Assembly (NCBI RefSeq): GCF_028416575.1
Contig: NZ_JAMQKB010000001.1
Location: 1-64,000 of the forward strand
DNA: 64,000 nucleotides
Reading direction: 5' to 3'
From: Terrihalobacillus insolitus
GTDB taxonomy: Bacteria > Bacillota > Bacilli > Bacillales > Amphibacillaceae
Positions 37,100-45,514 of this stretch are shown here, piece by piece (the first letter of the stretch is position 1; each line of letters opens with the position of its first letter). The position numbers and the translations under genes were made by a program. Under the pieces are notes generated by a model that was given only the letters and a program-made list of their open reading frames with translations, was not told where the DNA came from and searched no databases.

Positions 37100-38260
37100 G
37101 TGGGGAACTTTACAAAACAGCCTCAAAGAACTGGAACGAGGTCTGTTAAGTGGGATCGAGCAAAATCTATATACGGGTCAAATGACGTGTTACCCATGTG
37201 GGTGGCTGACATGGACTTTAAGGTTCCAGCTGAAATCGAAAATACACTTCTTGCAAGGGTCAATCACGGCATTTTTGGATACACCATTACGGACAAACAA
37301 GTGGATGAAGCCGTTATCAATTGGTTAAAAAAAAGGCATGGTTGGGATGTGAATCGTAAATGGCTCACATATAGTCCTGGTGTGATAACTAGTTTACATA
37401 TGGCCATTCAAGCTTTAACAAGCGTAGGTGAACAGATTCTTATTCAAACTCCTGTTTACACACCGTTTTATCATGCAGTTGAAAAGCTAGACCGCAAATT
37501 AGTGACGAACTCACTATTCTTAGAAAATGATCAATATAGGATTGATTTTGATGACTTTGAACAAAAGCTGTGCGAGGGAACAAAAGCGTTTATTTTATGT
37601 AACCCGCATAATCCAGGCGGTCGAGTGTGGACAAAAAGTGAATTAAAAAAAATGGTCGATCTGTGTATCCAGTATGACGTTTTGGTTTTTTCAGACGAAA
37701 TTCATTCTGATTTAATCTATTCCTCTGCAAAGCATGTGCCCATCGCTTCATTATCAGAGGATGCAAGCAAACAAACAGTTACTCTTATGTCTCCAACAAA
37801 AACATTTAACCTTGCTGGACTACAAACATCTTTTATTGTCACTTCCGATCATAAGAAAAAAGAAAAAATACAGAGACAATTCGGAAAGCAAGGGATCCAC
37901 TTTCTCAACACAATGGCGATATATGCCTTAGAAGCTGCATACAAAGACGGAGAAGCTTGGTTAGAAGAATTGTTACAAGTGTTAGAGGAAAACCGAAGAT
38001 ACGTAATAGATGCCTTTAAAGAAACGGATCAAATCCATGCAATTCCGCCAGAAGGCACATATTTAATTTGGCTTGATTGCAGAAACATGGGGAAAGACCA
38101 AGCAGAACTTAGGAAATGGATGAAAGAAAAAGCAAAGGTTGGTTTAAATGATGGCGTTTCTTTTGGGGTCGAAGGAGAAGGATTTATGAGAATGAACATA
38201 GGTTGCCCTAGGGAAACAGTGGTTGAAGGAGTAGGTCGAATCCTTGCAGCCCTTGAGTAA
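37100..38260 (+). CDS. patB: PatB/MalY family cystathionine beta-lyase
   Basis: A 386-residue fold type I PLP enzyme of the MalY/PatB group, which cleaves C-S bonds of cystathionine or cysteine-like compounds; PatB of B. subtilis is a C-S lyase. Signatures: SVKWDRAK and LPMWVADMDF near residues 15-35, CNPHNPGGRVW near 168, DEIHSDL near 202, and the PLP lysine in SPTKTFNLAG near 235. The start is GTG with AGGGGGG 8 bases upstream. It follows yugF by 50 bases. An aminotransferase label would be less specific. Confidence 0.9.
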   Translation: MGNFTKQPQRTGTRSVKWDRAKSIYGSNDVLPMWVADMDFKVPAEIENTLLARVNHGIFGYTITDKQVDEAVINWLKKRHGWDVNRKWLTYSPGVITSLHMAIQALTSVGEQILIQTPVYTPFYHAVEKLDRKLVTNSLFLENDQYRIDFDDFEQKLCEGTKAFILCNPHNPGGRVWTKSELKKMVDLCIQYDVLVFSDEIHSDLIYSSAKHVPIASLSEDASKQTVTLMSPTKTFNLAGLQTSFIVTSDHKKKEKIQRQFGKQGIHFLNTMAIYALEAAYKDGEAWLEELLQVLEENRRYVIDAFKETDQIHAIPPEGTYLIWLDCRNMGKDQAELRKWMKEKAKVGLNDGVSFGVEGEGFMRMNIGCPRETVVEGVGRILAALE

Positions 38261-38261
38261 A

Positions 38262-38320
38262 AAGCGAACTCGTTTCAGCAAGCTGAAACATCGGGGAATC
38301 CTAAACCATTTAAAAGATTA
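38262..38320 (+). repeat. family B structured repeat, internally deleted
   Basis: Starts two bases after the patB stop. It shares AAGCGAACTCGTTTCAGCAA, GCTGAAACATCGGGGAATC and CTAAACCATTTAAAAGATT with the full copies at 56433-56562 and 61470-61598, but the roughly 70 bases holding the second and third hairpins are missing. Confidence 0.85.
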
Positions 38321-38360
38321 AAAAGCTAGGTAACGGAAAAGAAACAGACTACCTAGCTTC
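38319..38360 (-). terminator. terminator of the SOD gene
   Basis: AAGCTAGGTA pairs with TACCTAGCTT (loop about 17 bases); on the minus strand TTTTAAT follows. It lies just after the SOD stop codon. Confidence 0.7.
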
Positions 38361-38366
38361 TCAACA

Positions 38367-38948
38367 CTATTCTTTCTCTTTGTTTGATTCAGTTGGATCC
38401 GTTGGTGCAGGTTCGACATTACCTTTGTTATCCACCTGAATTTTGCCACAACCAATTCTCGCCCCTGATTCTCCAGCTGGTTGACTTATGCCATCATCCT
38501 GCTTCTCGTGTACAACTAAAGAAGTGCCATCATCTTTTAAAATCGAATTCTTCCCATCCATTAGCGTAGCACCACTAATTATCAACTCTGTGTTTACTGT
38601 TCCATCACTGCCAGCTTCGATATTAGGCAAGTCTCCGAGATGAGCTCCTTTCGGGTGCATCAAGCCGTGTTCTTTATTCTCGGGATTTACATGACTTCCA
38701 GCAGACTTAAAGTCAGGACCTTCACACAGTGGTTTTTCATGGACGTGAATACCATGGAAGCCTGGTTCTAAGCCTTCCAAACTAAGTTTTGCGTTAACAC
38801 CATCAGATTGCTCCGTAAGAGTTGCCGTTCCTATCCTATCCCCAGCAGGATTGTACATTTGTACTTCAATTGGTGAACGCGAGTTTTCTTCACATGCACC
38901 TAAAAAAAATAGAAGACCCATTATTCCAGAAAATAACAACCATTTCAT
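38367..38948 (-). CDS. sodC: Cu,Zn-superoxide dismutase lipoprotein with full ligand set
   Basis: A 193-residue lipoprotein: signal MKWLLFSGIMGLLFFLGAC with lipidated Cys near 19. The SodC domain contains GIHVHEKPLCEG, AGSHVNPENKEHG, MHPKGAHLGDLPN and VVHEKQDD. The two Cu histidines in HVH, the bridging His in GSHVNP, zinc His/His/Asp in KEHG and AHLGD, the last Cu His in VVHE and both disulphide cysteines are all visible. B. subtilis YojM, as I recall it, lacks the bridging His (GGPFNP) and is inactive, so this copy may be active. ATG 38948 fits GAGGG 8 bases upstream. Confidence 0.88.
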   Translation of the reverse strand: MKWLLFSGIMGLLFFLGACEENSRSPIEVQMYNPAGDRIGTATLTEQSDGVNAKLSLEGLEPGFHGIHVHEKPLCEGPDFKSAGSHVNPENKEHGLMHPKGAHLGDLPNIEAGSDGTVNTELIISGATLMDGKNSILKDDGTSLVVHEKQDDGISQPAGESGARIGCGKIQVDNKGNVEPAPTDPTESNKEKE

Positions 38949-39030
38949 TAAAAGATCCCTCATTTCTATAGCACTTCTAGTTTTGTAGTATAAGCAAAAA
39001 AGTGTCTAAATAAACAAGAGATCTTTCCAT

Positions 39031-39225
39031 TCACCTAAATTGGTCTTCTTTTTCTGTTTTCTCCGAATGAGAATATTGCTCATCTATCTTCTTCTCTTCT
39101 TTCTTTGAATGTTTGTAGAAAAAATACATCACGATAACTGCACCTAAAACAAAGAGAAGTAAATTTAATACTGCAGGAATATATTCCGTTTTATCTTCAG
39201 GAAAATACAAAAAATCCATCATCAT
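39031..39225 (-). CDS. small single-span membrane protein
   Basis: 64 residues: a short N-terminus, one hydrophobic helix (residues about 17-39, LNLLLFVLGAVIVMYFFY), then a charged Lys/Glu-rich tail. AAAGGTG lies 6 bases before the first of three ATGs. No family is recognised. It lies between sodC and a repeat cluster. Confidence 0.6.
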   Translation of the reverse strand: MMMDFLYFPEDKTEYIPAVLNLLLFVLGAVIVMYFFYKHSKKEEKKIDEQYSHSEKTEKEDQFR

Positions 39226-39302
39226 GCATCACACCTTTCCCTGCCCATTATATCAAACATGATCTAGGCCGTTTCACTTTTTTATGAACATTTATTAAAA
39301 AT

Positions 39303-39641
39303 TCCTAAGCGGACTGAGAGGCCCTTATTCTCGGGAAAAGGACGGATTCCCATGTTTAAGCGGACTCACAGGCCCTTATTCACTGTAAAAGGGCTTTTTA
39401 TGGCTGGTTTTTTGGCAATTAACGGCCTCTCAGTCCGCGAAACCCGTCAAAACCATAGATTTTTGCAAAATAGCGGCTTCTGAGTCCGCTAAAAATCCTA
39501 AGCGGACTGAGAGGCCCTTATTCACTGTAAAAGGGCTTTTTATGGCTGGTTTTTTAGCAATTAACGGCCTCTCAGTCCGCGAAACCCGTCAAAACCATGG
39601 ATTTTTGGCAATTAACGGCCTCTCAGTCCGATAAATCTACC
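39303..39641. repeat. family C inverted-hairpin repeat cluster
   Basis: A 340-base gene-free array. The unit AGCGGACTGAGAGGCC occurs forward at about 39306, 39359 (variant) and 39500. Its inverse GGCCTCTCAGTCCGC occurs at about 39424, 39471 (variant), 39564 and 39616. Paired units form long stem-loops enclosing CCCTTATTCACTGTAAAAGG and GCTTTTTATGGCTGG. Two blocks of about 90-100 bases (39370-39466 and 39511-39603) are near-identical, so the cluster grew by duplication. Confidence 0.9.
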
Positions 39642-39744
39642 AATACCCTGAATAGCTGTATGTCCTCTCATAAACAAATCTGCTTGTCATAAACATACCG
39701 ATTCTGTCAAAATAAGAGTATTATAAAAGAAAAGGGTGATGCAA

Positions 39745-40125
39745 ATGTCAGATTTAAAAGTAGGCGATAACGTTCGCGCGCACCACAAGTCTGGTATCTA
39801 TATAGGGAAGGTCGTAGAAGATAGAGGGGAAAAATTTTTAGTACAGGTGCTTTCTGTTACAAAGCACCCGATGCAAGGGGATTTACACCATCCTGGTGCA
39901 GTAGAAGATGTGTTTTTTCATCAGAGGAAAGCGTTAAGCTATAATGAGAAAGCGAACGTTTCCAAAAAAGCTGTCTATCCATTCGAAGGAGAAATCCCCC
40001 CCTACAAAGAATCCCTAAAACAAGCGGTAGAGGACATGGAGGAAAGACTACAAAAGAAGGAAACCGAGTTTAATAAAAAAGCATTAAACGAAATAAACAA
40101 GCTTAAAGAAAGCTATCCTCTATAA
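39745..40125 (+). CDS. kapB: kinase-associated protein B (KapB)
   Basis: A 126-residue protein matching B. subtilis KapB, which helps KinB feed the sporulation phosphorelay. Conserved features are an N-terminal SH3-like barrel (VGDNVRAHHKSGIYIGKVVE), VLSVTKHPMQGDLHHPG near residue 44, FFHQRKAL near 66, and a C-terminal helix. Despite the name lipoprotein B in databases, no signal peptide is visible. ATG 39745 is chosen, with AAGGGTG upstream. No kinB gene is in the neighbourhood. Confidence 0.88.
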   Translation: MSDLKVGDNVRAHHKSGIYIGKVVEDRGEKFLVQVLSVTKHPMQGDLHHPGAVEDVFFHQRKALSYNEKANVSKKAVYPFEGEIPPYKESLKQAVEDMEERLQKKETEFNKKALNEINKLKESYPL

Positions 40126-40131
40126 ATATCC

Positions 40132-40177
40132 AGCTGTACGAAATTCAACATAACTGTTCATTTCGTACAGCTTTTTA
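40132..40177 (+). terminator. kapB terminator
   Basis: AGCTGTACGAAA pairs with TTTCGTACAGCT, followed by TTTTTAT. It overlaps the last codons of khtU on the other strand. Confidence 0.8.
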
Positions 40178-41353
40178 TGAACCCGGTACCTTCAAATCCT
40201 TTTTCTTTGACTTAGACTTCCCGTGAATTTTATTTACGATCTTTGGTGCACGTTCAAAAAGAAGCATTCCTAAAAATGCCGCAATCACTATATACAGACC
40301 GCCAAGCACCTTTATTGGTCCTGTTGCGACACTTGCTATTACAACCGAGAATTCCCCTCTTGCACATAGGGAAAGACCCGCCCGCAAAGAAGCCTTTCGT
40401 GACATCCCATACCATCGTCCTCCGACAATACCTACTAAGATTTTGGCAACTACGGACCAAATTAAAAGAACCGAAAGAAAAACTGGCATTGGTACCCCAT
40501 TACCCAGCTCGATCGTTGTGCCAAAATAGACGAAAAAAATGGGAAGCATTAAATCTCTTACAGGCGAAACAGTTTGCTCTACCTTCTCGATTTTCCCAAT
40601 TTCAGCTAGCATCATCCCAGCTAAAAACGCGCCTAAAACCTCTGACAATCCAAGAGCTAAAGCAAGACCACCGTAAGATAATGCAATCCCGACTAGTAAA
40701 GCCATCTTGTAATCTTCGTCATCGATTTTTAATAAAAACTGTTCAAACCCTTTAAACAATGTCTTGCCAAGGATAACAGCACCCAATGTCAAGCCAACTA
40801 CTTTACCAATTAAGAAAAGCGCATCACTGCTTTGAAAACCTCCACTTGTACTTACTCCTATTAGTACTGCAATAATAAGTGGGGCAATTAAATCTTCAAA
40901 TATTAAAATAGCTAAAATAAATTCTGTTTCTGTATTTGCCATTCTACCTTTATCATCCAAAAGCTTTGCTGTAATCGAAGAGCTTGTTGCATATGTAATA
41001 CCACCCATTAGAAAAGAAGTAAACAAGTCAAGGCCAAATCCAATAGCAATGATCATTGTTACACCAAGGCTTAGTACAACGTCTAAAAGACCAGAAGACC
41101 AAATTTTCTTGGCTATGCCTCCAAGACGTTTTATACTAAATTCAATACCAAGCAGGAAGAATAATAATACAATTCCTACTTCACTTGCAAAATATAAAAG
41201 CTCATTATCAGTAAGATAGTCGGCAACAACAATCCCAAACAAAATATATATAATCACACTTGGAAAGTTAATTTTAAAGCTTAAAAACCCGAGATAAAAG
41301 ATGCCTAATAAAACTAACCCCGCTCCAAGTAGGGTCGGAAAATCCATAAACAA
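40175..41353 (-). CDS. khtU: K+/H+ (or NH4+) antiporter KhtU/AmhT, CPA2 family
   Basis: A 392-residue cation:proton antiporter-2 protein with about 11-12 membrane segments, no C-terminal TrkA domain. Typical stretches include LLFFLLGIEFSIKRL, GGITYATSSSITAKLL near residue 118, and FEDLIAPLIIAVL. Its partner KhtT is encoded just upstream; together they form a K+ efflux system (KhtTU in B. subtilis, AmhMT in alkaliphiles) that protects against high K+, alkali or methylglyoxal. Start TTG 41353 fits AGAGGA 10 bases upstream; ATG 41347 is possible. Confidence 0.88.
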   Translation of the reverse strand: MFMDFPTLLGAGLVLLGIFYLGFLSFKINFPSVIIYILFGIVVADYLTDNELLYFASEVGIVLLFFLLGIEFSIKRLGGIAKKIWSSGLLDVVLSLGVTMIIAIGFGLDLFTSFLMGGITYATSSSITAKLLDDKGRMANTETEFILAILIFEDLIAPLIIAVLIGVSTSGGFQSSDALFLIGKVVGLTLGAVILGKTLFKGFEQFLLKIDDEDYKMALLVGIALSYGGLALALGLSEVLGAFLAGMMLAEIGKIEKVEQTVSPVRDLMLPIFFVYFGTTIELGNGVPMPVFLSVLLIWSVVAKILVGIVGGRWYGMSRKASLRAGLSLCARGEFSVVIASVATGPIKVLGGLYIVIAAFLGMLLFERAPKIVNKIHGKSKSKKKDLKVPGS

Positions 41354-41359
41354 GTTTTA

Positions 41360-41848
41360 TCATTCCTCTCCTTTACACAAAGCAGCGAGAGACTCAAGTT
41401 GATCCTTTTTCCCTATACACATAATCACATTTCCAGGCTCTAACACTGTATCAGAATCAGGAATTGCGATTGTTTCGTCTCCTTGGACAATTCCAATAAC
41501 GGTTGCACCCGTCCTATTTCTAATTTCAGAATCCTCAATCGTTTTGTAGGCAATGGATGATTGTTCCTTTAGCTCTACATAGTCAATAACAATCTGTTTT
41601 TTAAATACCTTTAATTGATCAGCATCAACAGGCTGGTATGTTGCACCTAGCAGTTGAGCACCTAGTTCCCTTGTTTCATCCGGAGTTAGATCCATTGCAA
41701 AATCTGCTTCATCACTATCCGCATCCTCGAAAAAATAAAGTTCTCTTTTTCCAGTATGATGCACGATCAATACAAGCATACTTTCTTCGGCAGTTTTTAA
41801 AACAATTTTTTGGCCGATACCCGGCAATTGAGACACCGATATTTTCAC
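41360..41848 (-). CDS. khtT: KhtT regulatory subunit of the antiporter
   Basis: A 162-residue soluble protein. The N-terminal KhtT domain (SQLPGIGQKIVLKT) is followed from about residue 95 by a TrkA-C domain (IRNRTGATVIGIVQGDETIA, VLEPGNVIMCIGK) that senses cyclic nucleotides or ions and gates KhtU. The start is GTG 41848, with GAGGTG 7 bases upstream. It is separated from khtU by 6 bases, so co-translated. The khtS gene seen in B. subtilis is not present. Confidence 0.88.
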   Translation of the reverse strand: MKISVSQLPGIGQKIVLKTAEESMLVLIVHHTGKRELYFFEDADSDEADFAMDLTPDETRELGAQLLGATYQPVDADQLKVFKKQIVIDYVELKEQSSIAYKTIEDSEIRNRTGATVIGIVQGDETIAIPDSDTVLEPGNVIMCIGKKDQLESLAALCKGEE

Positions 41849-41881
41849 GTAAAACACCTCTTAAATCTAATAAGATAGAAA

Positions 41882-41914
41882 AAAACAGCTAGAGGGAAAA
41901 CCCTAGCCATTTTT
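41882..41914 (-). terminator. ptsH terminator
   Basis: GGCTAGGG pairs with CCCTCTAGC around a T-rich loop, followed on the minus strand by TGTTTTTT. It lies directly after the HPr gene and before khtT. Confidence 0.75.
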
Positions 41915-41916
41915 TA

Positions 41917-42186
41917 TTATTCACCAAGATGTTCCTTGATAACCTCTGCAATCCCATCTAAAGCTTGCTCCTCGTCATTACCAGTTACACTGACTTTGAT
42001 TTCCGCTCCTTTTGGTACACCGAGTGACATAACACCCATAATCGATTTTAAATTGACCGTCTTTCCGTTATAATGTAATTCGATTTCAGATTCGAATTGA
42101 CCTGCTTTGTTAACAAGAAGTGTTGCCGGACGTGCATGTACACCCGTATCATCTGTAATCGTAAACGTTCTTTCCTTCACTCTCAT
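41917..42186 (-). CDS. ptsH: phosphocarrier protein HPr
   Basis: HPr passes phosphate from enzyme I to sugar permeases, and as HPr(Ser-P) is the co-repressor of CcpA. The 89-residue protein has the phosphorylatable histidine in TGVHARPA (residue 17) and the regulatory serine in NLKSIMGVMSLG (about 48). The histidine excludes a Crh protein, which carries Gln there. It stands alone rather than in ptsGHI, so ptsI must be elsewhere or this is a second HPr. ATG follows an AAGGATG-type site. Confidence 0.9.
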   Translation of the reverse strand: MRVKERTFTITDDTGVHARPATLLVNKAGQFESEIELHYNGKTVNLKSIMGVMSLGVPKGAEIKVSVTGNDEEQALDGIAEVIKEHLGE

Positions 42187-42345
42187 TCATCCTTTCAACG
42201 AACTCCATTTTCTTTTCTTATTTACACACAATACTATATTTAAACCATCATGTGAAAATCTATCCTTATTATATACAAATTCCCTTTGTTTAGAAACATA
42301 TTCACATCAAATTTCTACAGAATATTGATTTCTTTGTTCCATTAT

Positions 42346-42374
42346 TTGAGTTCCCTCACCCAATATGATACTTT
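42346..42374 (+). promoter_or_regulatory. deoD promoter
   Basis: TTGAGT (42346-42351), a 17-base spacer, then TACTTT (42369-42374), about 20 bases before the ribosome site. Confidence 0.5.
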
Positions 42375-42408
42375 ATTTTGTAGTAAAGTAAATAGGAGGA
42401 TTATAAAA

Positions 42409-43119
42409 ATGAGCATACATATTGGAGCTAGTAAAGAAGAAATTGCTGATAAGATTTTACTTCCAGGTGATCCACTTCGCGCCAAATACATTGCAGAAAC
42501 CTTTTTAGATGATGCTAAATGTTACAATGAGGTACGTGGTATGTATGGATATACAGGTACCTATAAAGGAGAGCGCATTTCCGTTCAAGGTACAGGAATG
42601 GGAGTACCATCCATATCCATTTATGCTACTGAATTAATGCAAAGCTACGATGTACAAACATTAATAAGGGTTGGGACTTGCGGCGCTATACAAAGTGATG
42701 TAGAAGTACGTGATGTCATTTTGGCCTCAACCTCCTCAACGGATTCCCAACTGAACCGTGTGACATTTGGTGCTATTGATTTTGCCCCAACAGCTAATTT
42801 TAAACTATTAAAAGATGCCTTTGAGACAGGTCAAAAAAAAGGATTGCAACTTCGTGTTGGCAATGTGTTTACAAGCGATAGCTTTTATCGAGATCATGCA
42901 GAGGAACTTCATCAAAAATTGGCTTCTTATAATGTATTGGCAATTGAAATGGAAACATCTGCTCTATATACTCTGGCAGCAAAATACGGGCGCCGTGCTC
43001 TATCCGTATTAACTGTTTCAGATCACCTTTTAACAGGAGAAGAAACAACCTCTCAAGAGCGTCAAACTACTTTTAACGATATGATTGAAGTTTCATTAGA
43101 CGCAGCGATAAAAAACTAA
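42409..43119 (+). CDS. deoD: purine nucleoside phosphorylase DeoD
   Basis: DeoD splits purine (deoxy)nucleosides with phosphate to base and pentose 1-phosphate. The 236-residue protein is the hexameric low-mass type: [13 protein letters not shown] start, [13 protein letters not shown] near residue 18, [16 protein letters not shown] near 63, IRVGTCGAI near 86, [11 protein letters not shown] near 179, and [10 protein letters not shown] with the catalytic aspartate near 203. ATG 42409 has AGGAGGA 8 bases upstream. Confidence 0.96.
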   Translation: MSIHIGASKEEIADKILLPGDPLRAKYIAETFLDDAKCYNEVRGMYGYTGTYKGERISVQGTGMGVPSISIYATELMQSYDVQTLIRVGTCGAIQSDVEVRDVILASTSSTDSQLNRVTFGAIDFAPTANFKLLKDAFETGQKKGLQLRVGNVFTSDSFYRDHAEELHQKLASYNVLAIEMETSALYTLAAKYGRRALSVLTVSDHLLTGEETTSQERQTTFNDMIEVSLDAAIKN

Positions 43120-43138
43120 CGATCACATAACCCGAACC

Positions 43139-43184
43139 GCCTCCTTTTTCTAGCATATGATGGTTAAAAAAGGAGGCTTTTTTT
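43139..43184 (+). terminator. deoD terminator containing the next gene's ribosome site
   Basis: GCCTCCTTTTTC pairs with AAAAAAGGAGGC, followed by seven T. The AAGGAGG of the descending arm is also the ribosome site of the gene that starts at 43185, and the T-run is its spacer. The hairpin would hide that site when folded. Confidence 0.85.
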
Positions 43185-43589
43185 ATGCGTTTTGCTCATT
43201 ACTCCTATCGGCCTTATCCGATATGCCATACACAAAACCCAAATGATATGGTATACAGCTCTTTTCCTGTCTCCAGATATAGACAAGAGGAAACGGAATA
43301 CCCTGAAATAGATCCTAATCAGCTTTTACAGTCAGCCAACACATTTCAAAATTTAATGGATGAAGCAGATAAGATCGTAAATGCATTTTCTGACTCAAAG
43401 GAATTTTGCTACAAAGTAATAGATGCTGCACAAAAAAATGAAAAAGATAAAGTGGAGCAATATATTAAGAGTACGGGAATCGAACAACCTATCTCCATTT
43501 CCTATAATCCAGACGGAATACACTTAACATTATCAGATGTAACAAATGACATTGAGTGTTGTGAATTGTCGATAGCCTTGCACTGGTAG
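43185..43589 (+). CDS. conserved Bacillaceae protein, possible spore protein
   Basis: 134 residues. The N-terminus is rich in Tyr, Pro and His (RFAHYSYRPYPICH). A helical middle (SANTFQNLMDEADKIVNAF, FCYKVIDAAQKNEKDKVEQY) is followed by a beta-rich end with a Cys-Cys pair (DIECCELSIALHW). This layout matches a small uncharacterised Bacillus family that I associate with spores; that is recall, not proof. AAGGAGG and a T7 spacer precede the ATG inside the deoD terminator. Confidence 0.75.
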   Translation: MRFAHYSYRPYPICHTQNPNDMVYSSFPVSRYRQEETEYPEIDPNQLLQSANTFQNLMDEADKIVNAFSDSKEFCYKVIDAAQKNEKDKVEQYIKSTGIEQPISISYNPDGIHLTLSDVTNDIECCELSIALHW

Positions 43590-43884
43590 GCTATCGATGT
43601 CCACGTTGTGCATTGAATCATCCGTGAATCAGAGGAAGAATGATGCTTCAGCTGATTCACCGCTCCATGTGTAGTATAAAATCCTACACCACATCAACAT
43701 ATACCCATTCCAACCAATAGTTATGTTATAATGAGAACTAATTCCTTTCACCATCTATCCCTGTTGGTAACATAAAAAATTTCAATGTTGACTACGGTCT
43801 GACTTCCCAAAAAGAGTAGTAGTACATTTGTTAAACAGGGGAAAGGCTACAGGTACTAGACCAATTCTGAGAGGATGACTTGTA
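43590..43884. other. intergenic with hairpins
   Basis: A hairpin TCGATAGCCT/AGGCTATCGA (43568-43597) spans the stop of the preceding gene but has no T-run. A second weak one (TGAATCAG with CTGATTCA) lies at about 43625-43662. A TATAAT at about 43727 lacks a good -35. No gene is seen. Confidence 0.45.
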
Positions 43885-44358
43885 ATGGAACTTTTTTCAA
43901 ACTTTCCTTTGTGGGTAGCACTTGCTTCCATTATTTTTGCTCAAGGCGTTAAAGTGCCCATACAATACATAGCTACAGGAGAATTCAATCCAGGTTTGGC
44001 ATTTAGCACTGGTGGGATGCCCAGTAGTCATAGTGCTGCGGTAACTGCACTTACCACTGGAGTTGGTTTGGAAGAAGGGGTATCCTCATCCGTTTTTGCT
44101 GTTGCAAGCATTATTAGTATCATTATTATGTTTGATGCGACTGGAGTGCGTAGACATGCAGGCCAACAAGCAATTGTATTGAACATGCTTTTAAAAGATT
44201 TTCAGTATTTTATTGAGCAATCCAAAACTTGGGCTTACAAAGGAGATTACGAAAAAAAGAAAGAATTAAAAGAACTTTTGGGGCACCAACCCATTGAAGT
44301 TTTTTTTGGGGGGTTAACTGGAATTATTATCGCTATCGTACTATACCCTCTTTGGTAA
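43885..44358 (+). CDS. yuiD: divergent PAP2 family protein YuiD
   Basis: A 157-residue membrane protein of the divergent PAP2 (DUF212) family. It shows FAQGVKVPIQYI near residue 18, the phosphatase-like GGMPSSHSAAVTALTTG near 44, FDATGVRRHAGQQA near 86, and the family tail LKELLGHQPIEVFFGG. The enzymatic role is unproven; acid-phosphatase chemistry is suggested by the SSHS and RRHAG motifs. GAGAGGATG precedes the ATG. It is followed by a bidirectional terminator. Confidence 0.88.
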   Translation: MELFSNFPLWVALASIIFAQGVKVPIQYIATGEFNPGLAFSTGGMPSSHSAAVTALTTGVGLEEGVSSSVFAVASIISIIIMFDATGVRRHAGQQAIVLNMLLKDFQYFIEQSKTWAYKGDYEKKKELKELLGHQPIEVFFGGLTGIIIAIVLYPLW

Positions 44359-44385
44359 TATTTATATTTCTGCAAAAATTTAAAC

Positions 44386-44424
44386 AAAAAAACCCTTTGG
44401 AGATAATCTCTAAAGGGTTTTTAT
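44386..44424. terminator. bidirectional terminator between yuiD and yuiC
   Basis: AACCCTTTGGAGA pairs with TCTCTAAAGGGTT around TAA, with A7 on the left and T5 on the right. Confidence 0.85.
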
Positions 44425-44437
44425 AGTAAAAACAAGA

Positions 44438-45121
44438 TTAGCTTTTTCTAATTTGTTCACGAAAAACCTGTAAGGCTTCTGTTTCGTTTAAATTTTTCAT
44501 GGCATTTTCCGTTAATTTTCCGTTCCCTTTTTCAATTAAGTACACTTCAACTTCCTTTTTCCCCCACTTTTCGTATACATCCTTTACCGTTGGATAATAC
44601 AAATCGATTTTATTACCGTTGATGGCAGAACCTTTGTCTGCCACAACCCCGTAGCCATACTCTGGAATAAACAGAATGGTACCGATCGGATATACACTTA
44701 AATCTGCAGCAATGGTCGAGTATAAGTCTCTTTTAACCTTGACACCAGAATAAGTAATACCGTATAACGGGTGGCCTGGACTTTTCCCAGTCGATTCTAC
44801 CCCAGCAGTATAACCCGTTGCAACTACTGTATTACTTGGGTATTGTTCAAGGTTAATAGCATCCTCTAGCGTTTTCGGACCTTCAATTTGAACACTTGAA
44901 ACATACCTTGTTTCCGTATCCATTTGTCTCAGTGATTTTTTCGCCAAAGCCAAACTCCTATACCCTTGATCTTTAAAATCTGAACTTGAATTGCTAGACT
45001 CCAAATCTATCATACGTAAATCAACTGCAGAAACGTTCGACACTGTGGATATAGTAGTATAAAATGCACCTAAAAATAGTACCGTCATGAACATTCTTTT
45101 GATAATTTTCATTTTTTTCAA
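44438..45121 (-). CDS. yuiC: 3D-domain cell-wall protein YuiC (Sps-type)
   Basis: A 227-residue exported protein. The N-terminal hydrophobic signal ([17 protein letters not shown]) is followed by a 3D domain with [17 protein letters not shown] and the three-aspartate region ([20 protein letters not shown]). B. subtilis YuiC is a stationary-phase muralytic enzyme of the Sps family that uses an MltA-like barrel with these acidic residues. Start TTG 45121 has AGAGGTG 7 bases upstream. Confidence 0.87.
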   Translation of the reverse strand: MKKMKIIKRMFMTVLFLGAFYTTISTVSNVSAVDLRMIDLESSNSSSDFKDQGYRSLALAKKSLRQMDTETRYVSSVQIEGPKTLEDAINLEQYPSNTVVATGYTAGVESTGKSPGHPLYGITYSGVKVKRDLYSTIAADLSVYPIGTILFIPEYGYGVVADKGSAINGNKIDLYYPTVKDVYEKWGKKEVEVYLIEKGNGKLTENAMKNLNETEALQVFREQIRKS

Positions 45122-45202
45122 TGGATAACACCTCTCTGGATGTCATCATTTCCAAAATGATTATTTTTTATACAAAATTCATGGGGATTTTTTTAACGAC
45201 GA

Positions 45203-45514
45203 TTAAAACATTTGATATCCTCTTGCTCTAAGCATTTTCATGACAATACCAGATACAATCGTGCCGATAAATCCAGTAATTAAAATAACGATATCCACTG
45301 TCGTAGCCTGGAGCAGCTCTCCCCACGCTGTAGAGAATGCACGAGCAGGTTCCGTAAAGTAAGTAGAAGTAGGTAATTCATCTACAATCATTAGAACGAT
45401 TATCGGATAAATAAATGACATGATCCATGTTTGCCGTAAAAGCATATTTAGGATAAAAGCAATGCCAAAAAATAAAACAAAGAATAATAGCATAGAAACG
45501 ATCAATTGCAGCAC
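45203..45514 (-). CDS. yuiB: membrane protein YuiB
   Basis: 103 residues, three hydrophobic segments, ending LRARGYQMF as in B. subtilis YuiB. Function unknown. In B. subtilis the same order yuiB-yuiA-yumB occurs next to NADH dehydrogenase, which suggests a membrane or respiratory link. A TTGAGG-like weak ribosome site (GGAGGTAATAC) precedes the ATG. The short yuiA gene was not found here. Confidence 0.85.
   Translation of the reverse strand: MLQLIVSMLLFFVLFFGIAFILNMLLRQTWIMSFIYPIIVLMIVDELPTSTYFTEPARAFSTAWGELLQATTVDIVILITGFIGTIVSGIVMKMLRARGYQMF

Noticed and set aside
39303-39641. CRISPR array
   Set aside because: Units alternate in orientation and spacers are themselves repeated; there are no cas genes.
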